DNA of 10,390 bases, from NCBI GenBank assembly GCA_029051965.1, contig JAIDJZ010000298.1, forward strand, positions 1 to 10,390, written 5' to 3'. A program made the translations under genes and the position numbers. The DNA is from Paramuribaculum sp. GTDB lineage: Bacteria > Bacteroidota > Bacteroidia > Bacteroidales > Muribaculaceae. Of the stretch, positions 6,524-10,390 are shown in pieces; position 1 is the first letter of the stretch, and each line of letters starts with the position of its first letter. The notes under the pieces were generated by a model, which saw nothing but the letters and a program-made list of their open reading frames with translations, did not search any database and was not told the DNA's origin.

Positions 6524-7138
6524 ATGAAAACATTCAGAATCTACCCCTCGTCGGTCAACAGCCGGTTCATCTCGGAAGTAGCCGACGCAATGCGCGACGG
6601 TAACCTCATCATTTATCCGACCGACACTATCTATGCAATCGGATGCGACGCGACAAACCAGAGCGCAATCGAACGTCTTTGCCGGATCAAAAACATCAGC
6701 CCGCAAAAAAACACCCTCTCGATTATCTGCAGCGACATTTCCCAGGCGAGCGAATACGCACGCATCGACAACAAAGCCTATGCCGTGCTGCGCCAGTACA
6801 CCCCCGGCCCGTTCACCTTCATCCTTCCCGCATCCACGACTCTCCCGAAAGCTTTCAAGGGACGCCGACAGGTCGGCCTCCGAATACCCGACAACCCAAT
6901 TCCGCGAGCACTCGCCGAAGAACTCGGCCACCCGATCATGACGACATCGATCCCGACCGAATCACTCTCCGAAAACGAAATAACCTCACCCGACGAAATC
7001 TCGATCCGCTACGAATCGCGTCCTGAAATCGGACTCCTCATCGACGGAGGAGAAGGCAACACCATTCCTTCAACAATCGTCGACCTGACCGACAGCTCAA
7101 ATCCGGAAATAATCCGTCAGGGCGCCGGAACAATATAA
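6524..7138 (+). CDS. Sua5/YciO/YrdC family protein, YciO-type (predicted threonylcarbamoyl-AMP synthase)
   Basis: The 204-residue cytoplasmic protein is a single YrdC-like domain. Family marks are LIIYPTDTIYAIGCD at 28-42, LSIICSDIS at 65-73, PGPFTFILPAS at 94-104, VGLRIPDNPI at 117-126 and PSTIVDLTD at 182-190. TsaC/Sua5 members make threonylcarbamoyl-AMP from threonine, bicarbonate and ATP for the t6A37 modification of ANN-decoding tRNAs. This protein lacks the C-terminal Sua5 domain. Where TsaC has a KxR-type active-site loop, it reads CRIKNISPQKN, close to E. coli YciO as I recall it. It is therefore either the organism's TC-AMP synthase or a YciO paralogue of less certain activity. It heads a tight three-gene plus-strand cluster, and its ATG follows a short AT-rich leader. 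Confidence 0.9.
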   Translation: MKTFRIYPSSVNSRFISEVADAMRDGNLIIYPTDTIYAIGCDATNQSAIERLCRIKNISPQKNTLSIICSDISQASEYARIDNKAYAVLRQYTPGPFTFILPASTTLPKAFKGRRQVGLRIPDNPIPRALAEELGHPIMTTSIPTESLSENEITSPDEISIRYESRPEIGLLIDGGEGNTIPSTIVDLTDSSNPEIIRQGAGTI

Positions 7139-7159
7139 CAACCGATAATCGTCAGCCCT

Positions 7160-8770
7160 ATGTCACTACAGCCCCTTCAGCTCCCCCCGCAACCGGGCGG
7201 CAAAACATCCTCGATCGAGGAAACGGCCCGGCAGATAGTCATTGTCGGCGCCAACGGATCCGGCAAAAGCCGCTTCACCGCAAGAATGATCCACGACTGC
7301 GGACCGAAAGCATTCCCGCTGTCGGCCCTTTCAGCCATCTTCGAACGCAGCAGCGGACCGACCGGCAACCTGACGATCGACGCCCGCTATGACGAAGCTG
7401 TGGCAAACGGCATGATCCACAACAACGAAACCTCGCAGCTCGACCGACTTCTGGCCCTCCTCCTCAACGACGAGATGCGCAACCTCCTCGCCTTCAAACT
7501 CCGCAACCGCTCCCACCCCGGCGCAACACTTGCCCCGACACGCCTCGACACAGTCATCGACCTCTGGGAACAGATCTTCCCCGGAAGCCGCGTGCTCGTT
7601 GAAAGCGGACGGCTGCTTTTTGCCCGCGACGCCGACCGGGAGGAAGAACAAGGCTATGCGACTTCCCGGCTCTCGACCGGCGAAAAAGCTGTCCTCTTCT
7701 ACCTCGCAGCAATGAGCTATGCCCCGAAACGCTCAATCGTGTTCGTCGATTCTCCCGAACTTTTTCTCCACCCGACAGTCACACGGTCTCTCTTCAACCA
7801 CATCGAATCGCAGCGACCCGACTGCCGCTTCGTCTACACCACCCACGACCTCGACTTCGCCGCATCCCGCTCCGCCTCGTCGGCCGTCTGGGTCAGAAGC
7901 TTCGATCCAGCGACGAAAACATGGCAATACGAGGTTCTGCCTCCCAACACAGCTCTTTCCGACGAAATCTACCGGACGATTCTCGGATCGCGAAAACCGG
8001 TTCTATTCATCGAAGGCGACGGCCGACGTTCGATCGACTCGAAACTCTACCCCCTTATATTCCCTGACTTCACGATCCAGGCCCTCGGCAGCTGCAACAA
8101 AGTGATCGAAGCCACACGCACTTTCAACGACCTCAACTCTTTCCACCACATGGACTCGCGAGGCATCGTTGACCGCGACCGGCGCGACACCCACGAAGTC
8201 GAATATCTGAGACGCAAACGCATAATGGTCCCCGAAGTGGCCGAAGTCGAAAACCTGCTGCTGATCGAAGAAGTCGTACGCACAGTCGCATCCGCTTGCG
8301 GAAAAGATGAAAACCACGTTGCCGACAAAGTGAAACGTTCGATCATCAAGGAATTCCGCAACGACCTGACCCAGCAGGCCCTCCTCCACACACGCCACCG
8401 CGTCAAACGGATCGTCGAATGCCGCATCGACGGACGCTTCTCATCGATCGACCGCCTCGAGCGACATCTGGCCGACCTGCCGCGCGAGATCAATCCCCGC
8501 GGGCTCTATGACTCGCTGTGCAAGGAATTCCAGCGCTACGTCTCGACCGGCGATTATGCATCCATACTGAGAGTCTACAACCAAAAGTCGATGCTCCCGG
8601 GATGTAACGTAGCCGGCCTCTGCGGTCTGCGTGACAAAGACGACTACCTCTACACGATCCTCCGGCTTCTGCGCACCGACCCCCGCGCCGCCGAAAGAAT
8701 CCGCACTGCAGTGCTGAAATGCTTCAACAACGTAAATGACTCCCTGGAAAATGAACAAAGCCAAGCTTAA
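7160..8770 (+). CDS. ABC-type ATPase fused to a DUF4435/TOPRIM-like domain (PARIS/OLD-like)
   Basis: The 536-residue protein joins two modules. Residues about 20-275 form an SMC/ABC-like ATPase: Walker A GANGSGKS at 30-37, signature LSTGEKA at 171-177, Walker B SIVFVDSPE ending in D197 and E200, and an H-loop TTHD with H229. Residues about 278-375 resemble DUF4435, a TOPRIM-related fold: LFIEGDG with E285, a QALGSCNKVIEA turn, and GIVDRDRRD with D338 and D340, which would form the metal-binding acidic set. The remaining about 160 residues are helical and basic, without a known motif. The pairing matches AriA-AriB of the PARIS anti-phage system in merged form, and more loosely OLD nucleases. 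It starts 21 bases after the Sua5-type gene and its 3' end overlaps menA, so a conserved housekeeping role is also possible. Domain calls are firm; the defence role is inference. Confidence 0.85.
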   Translation: MSLQPLQLPPQPGGKTSSIEETARQIVIVGANGSGKSRFTARMIHDCGPKAFPLSALSAIFERSSGPTGNLTIDARYDEAVANGMIHNNETSQLDRLLALLLNDEMRNLLAFKLRNRSHPGATLAPTRLDTVIDLWEQIFPGSRVLVESGRLLFARDADREEEQGYATSRLSTGEKAVLFYLAAMSYAPKRSIVFVDSPELFLHPTVTRSLFNHIESQRPDCRFVYTTHDLDFAASRSASSAVWVRSFDPATKTWQYEVLPPNTALSDEIYRTILGSRKPVLFIEGDGRRSIDSKLYPLIFPDFTIQALGSCNKVIEATRTFNDLNSFHHMDSRGIVDRDRRDTHEVEYLRRKRIMVPEVAEVENLLLIEEVVRTVASACGKDENHVADKVKRSIIKEFRNDLTQQALLHTRHRVKRIVECRIDGRFSSIDRLERHLADLPREINPRGLYDSLCKEFQRYVSTGDYASILRVYNQKSMLPGCNVAGLCGLRDKDDYLYTILRLLRTDPRAAERIRTAVLKCFNNVNDSLENEQSQA

Positions 8771-9638
8771 ATGCTGGATCGAGGCAATGCGCCTCCGGAC
8801 TCTGCCGGTTTCGGCAGCCGGCGTCATCACAGCCGCCGGCTGCGCTATCGCCGACAGCACCTTCCGGCTATTGCCCGTGGTGCTCTGCCTGATCTTCGCG
8901 ACACTCGCACAGATCGCATCGAATTTCGCAAACGAATACTATGACTACGTCGGCGGCCTCGACCGAAAAGGGCGTGAAGGCCCGCGACGCGGAGTGACCG
9001 AAGGCGACATAAGCCCCAAAGCAATGCTTGCCGCAACCTATGTGACACTTGGAACAGCATGCATCATCGGCCTAACGCTGCTGACATTCAGCGGATGGTG
9101 GCTGCTGCCGGTCGGCATAGCAGTTGCCATAGGAGCAGTCGCCTACAGCACAGGACCCTATCCGCTGTCTCACCACGGACTCGGCGAAGTCGCAGTCATT
9201 GCATTTTTCGGACTCGTGCCGGTATGCTGCACCTACATGCTGCAGGGAGGCCAGTTCGGACTCCCCATTGCCGGAATGGCGCTCGCAATCGGGCTGATGG
9301 GCGCAAACGTACTGATCATCAACAACTACCGCGACGTCGACGACGACCGTTCAGTCGGGAAACACACCCTTGCCGTAAAGCTCGGCCCGACAGCCATGAG
9401 GCTGCTCTACCTGTTCAACTCACTGGCAGCCATCGGACTGATAATGACATGGATCGGCAAAGTAAACGCGACCGGCCTGTCGGTGACCTGCGGAATCTAT
9501 GGAGCGGGCGCGATTGCAGTAGTCGTCATGATGGGACGACTGAAAGGACGGCAACTGACACCGCTGCTCGGCGCAACGGCAATGCTGATGCTTTTCTTCT
9601 CAATTGCATGGACCGCTCTGGCCGCAACTAACTCTTGA
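8751..9638 (+). CDS. menA: 1,4-dihydroxy-2-naphthoate polyprenyltransferase MenA
   Basis: The 295-residue integral membrane protein of the UbiA family attaches a polyprenyl chain to 1,4-dihydroxy-2-naphthoate, making demethylmenaquinone in menaquinone synthesis. The N-terminus has the MRLRTLPVS motif typical of MenA at 13-21. The first aspartate-rich prenyl-diphosphate site is NEYYDYVGGLD at 61-71, followed by GPRRGVTEGDISP as in other MenA proteins. The second is NNYRDVDDDRSVGKHT at 191-206. Several hydrophobic segments lie between and after them, consistent with the usual eight or nine helices. An ATG five codons earlier (8736) is also in frame. I prefer 8751 because MNKAKLKCWIEAMR is the usual start of this family. 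Either start lies inside the ATPase gene, giving a 20-base or 35-base overlap and probable translational coupling. Confidence 0.95.
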   Translation: MNKAKLKCWIEAMRLRTLPVSAAGVITAAGCAIADSTFRLLPVVLCLIFATLAQIASNFANEYYDYVGGLDRKGREGPRRGVTEGDISPKAMLAATYVTLGTACIIGLTLLTFSGWWLLPVGIAVAIGAVAYSTGPYPLSHHGLGEVAVIAFFGLVPVCCTYMLQGGQFGLPIAGMALAIGLMGANVLIINNYRDVDDDRSVGKHTLAVKLGPTAMRLLYLFNSLAAIGLIMTWIGKVNATGLSVTCGIYGAGAIAVVVMMGRLKGRQLTPLLGATAMLMLFFSIAWTALAATNS

Positions 9639-10275
9639 AATCGGGAAAACGGCTGGTGATATAAGCCACGATAACATCCACGATCCGGTCCATCGGCATA
9701 CGTGAAGTGTCGAACGTCAGATCATAGCTCGAAGCCGCCCCCCAGACCTTATCCGTATAGAAGTTATAGTAGTTGGCACGGAGCTTATTCATCTTCAAAG
9801 CCTTAGCCCGCGCCTTGTCCGGAGTCAGACTTCCCCCGTCACGCGCCATAATGCGGGCCACGCAACTATCGATCGGAGCATGCACAAAGATATTGACAAG
9901 CCGTTCATGGTCGCGAAGCACATAATCGGCAGTGCGCCCGACAATCACACAATCCGACCGATCGGCAAGCGAATGGATGAAATCACTCTGCGCCCGATAG
10001 ATACTGTCATCGGAAATCGAAGTGCTTCCGGCATAGAAGTTGACATTGCTCAACCCGAAGGCAGACGAGAAGATCCCGTTGAAAAACGTCGGGAAACGCT
10101 CGTCACACCGTTCGAAAAAAGCCTTGTCCACACCGGCATGCTCGGCAGCCTCGCTGAGAAGCTCCTTGTCATAATACCTGAATCCGAGGCGATCGGCCAG
10201 TTTCCGGCCCAGCTCACGCCCTCCACTGCCGAACTGACGGCCAATGGTAATCACAATGGGATGTTTTCCAGTCAT
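9628..10275 (-). CDS. Cytidylate kinase-like family protein
   Basis: The 215-residue cytoplasmic protein belongs to the cytidylate kinase-like family (Cmk2 type, a P-loop nucleoside monophosphate kinase relative). Its phosphate-binding loop is GRQFGSGGRELG at 12-23. It continues with YYDKELL and later VIVGRTADYVL, which in this family follow the loop and line the nucleotide site. An arginine-bearing lid-like segment (RIMARDGG, then KARAKALKMNKLRANYY) and a DLTFDTSRMPMD end complete the pattern. The reaction is presumed phosphoryl transfer to CMP/dCMP or a related nucleotide, but family members differ from classical Cmk and the true substrate is not proven. The frame extends ten codons upstream to a TTG that overlaps the promoter box, so I chose the ATG at 10273-10275. 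It converges on menA with an 11-base overlap of 3' ends. Confidence 0.9.
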   Translation of the reverse strand: MTGKHPIVITIGRQFGSGGRELGRKLADRLGFRYYDKELLSEAAEHAGVDKAFFERCDERFPTFFNGIFSSAFGLSNVNFYAGSTSISDDSIYRAQSDFIHSLADRSDCVIVGRTADYVLRDHERLVNIFVHAPIDSCVARIMARDGGSLTPDKARAKALKMNKLRANYYNFYTDKVWGAASSYDLTFDTSRMPMDRIVDVIVAYITSRFPDFKS

Positions 10276-10293
10276 GGTATCTCTGTTTTTTGG

Positions 10294-10301
10294 CAAATAT
10301 A
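10294..10301 (-). promoter_or_regulatory. Bacteroidetes -7 promoter element before the cytidylate kinase-like gene
   Basis: TATATTTG on the minus strand matches TAnnTTTG and would start transcription near 10287, leaving only about a dozen leader bases before the chosen ATG. No convincing -33 TTTG lies upstream. The box overlaps the longer in-frame extension of the gene, which argues against that extension. Confidence 0.45.
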
Positions 10302-10305
10302 ACAA

Positions 10306-10390
10306 TAATATTCGATTTAGAGCCGGTTCCCCAATATTTGTTAATGCTGGGGTCGCATATCTCTGAGTGATTTTTGTCTTGTGATGAAGG
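10306..10390. other. Right-edge intergenic stretch
   Basis: No gene start is visible in the last 85 bases. The only structure I see is a weak fold, CCCCA at 10330-10334 with TGGGG at 10349-10353, with a 14-base loop and no T tract after it on either strand. It is probably the upstream region of the cytidylate kinase-like gene. Confidence 0.3.

Noticed and set aside
6470..6931. Minus-strand open frame of 153 codons opposite the Sua5-type gene
   Set aside because: It overlaps a clear YrdC-domain gene and has no recognisable motif or promoter.
10276..10305. Upstream extension of the cytidylate kinase-like gene to a TTG start
   Set aside because: It overlaps the TATATTTG promoter element and adds residues not typical of the family; the ATG at 10273-10275 lies just before the conserved P-loop strand.

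Overview
This window looks like a chromosomal segment of a gut Bacteroidales bacterium, with Muribaculaceae the best guess. The evidence is threefold. Both glycoside hydrolases are closely Bacteroides-like. Shine-Dalgarno sites are largely absent before the starts. Several starts are preceded at short distance by the Bacteroidetes -7 element TAnnTTTG. The placement is by motif and remembered protein similarity, not by a database search.

The left part (1-6256) is a host-glycan region. A secreted GH84 beta-N-acetylglucosaminidase (minus, 79-2634) is followed at the window edge by a possible start of another minus-strand gene. Upstream of GH84 lies a 241-base gap filled by a nested, imperfect inverted repeat of about 187 bp. 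Next is a WG-repeat lipoprotein (minus, 2876-4693). A divergent promoter region (4694-4876) separates it from a secreted GH109 NAD-dependent alpha-N-acetylgalactosaminidase (plus, 4877-6256). The two enzymes remove GlcNAc and GalNAc, the hexosamines of mucin O-glycans. No SusC/SusD pair is present in the window.

The AT-rich gap 6257-6523 holds a weak terminator after GH109. It then holds a promoter-like site followed about 75 bases later by a perfect 11-bp stem terminator, which would make a very short transcript. A second promoter-like site precedes the next gene.

The right part is a tight plus-strand cluster: a YciO-type Sua5/YrdC protein (6524-7138), a single-chain ABC-type ATPase fused to a DUF4435/TOPRIM-like domain (7160-8770), and the menaquinone prenyltransferase MenA (8751-9638). 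The ATPase starts 21 bases after the first gene, and menA starts inside the ATPase gene. A convergent cytidylate-kinase-like gene (minus, 9628-10275) overlaps menA at the 3' end by 11 bases. The ATPase-DUF4435 protein is the most interesting gene: its layout matches single-gene relatives of the PARIS/OLD anti-phage nucleases, yet it sits within what looks like a housekeeping operon. No stretch over 300 bases lacks a gene. I see no tRNA, rRNA, CRISPR array or intact insertion sequence.
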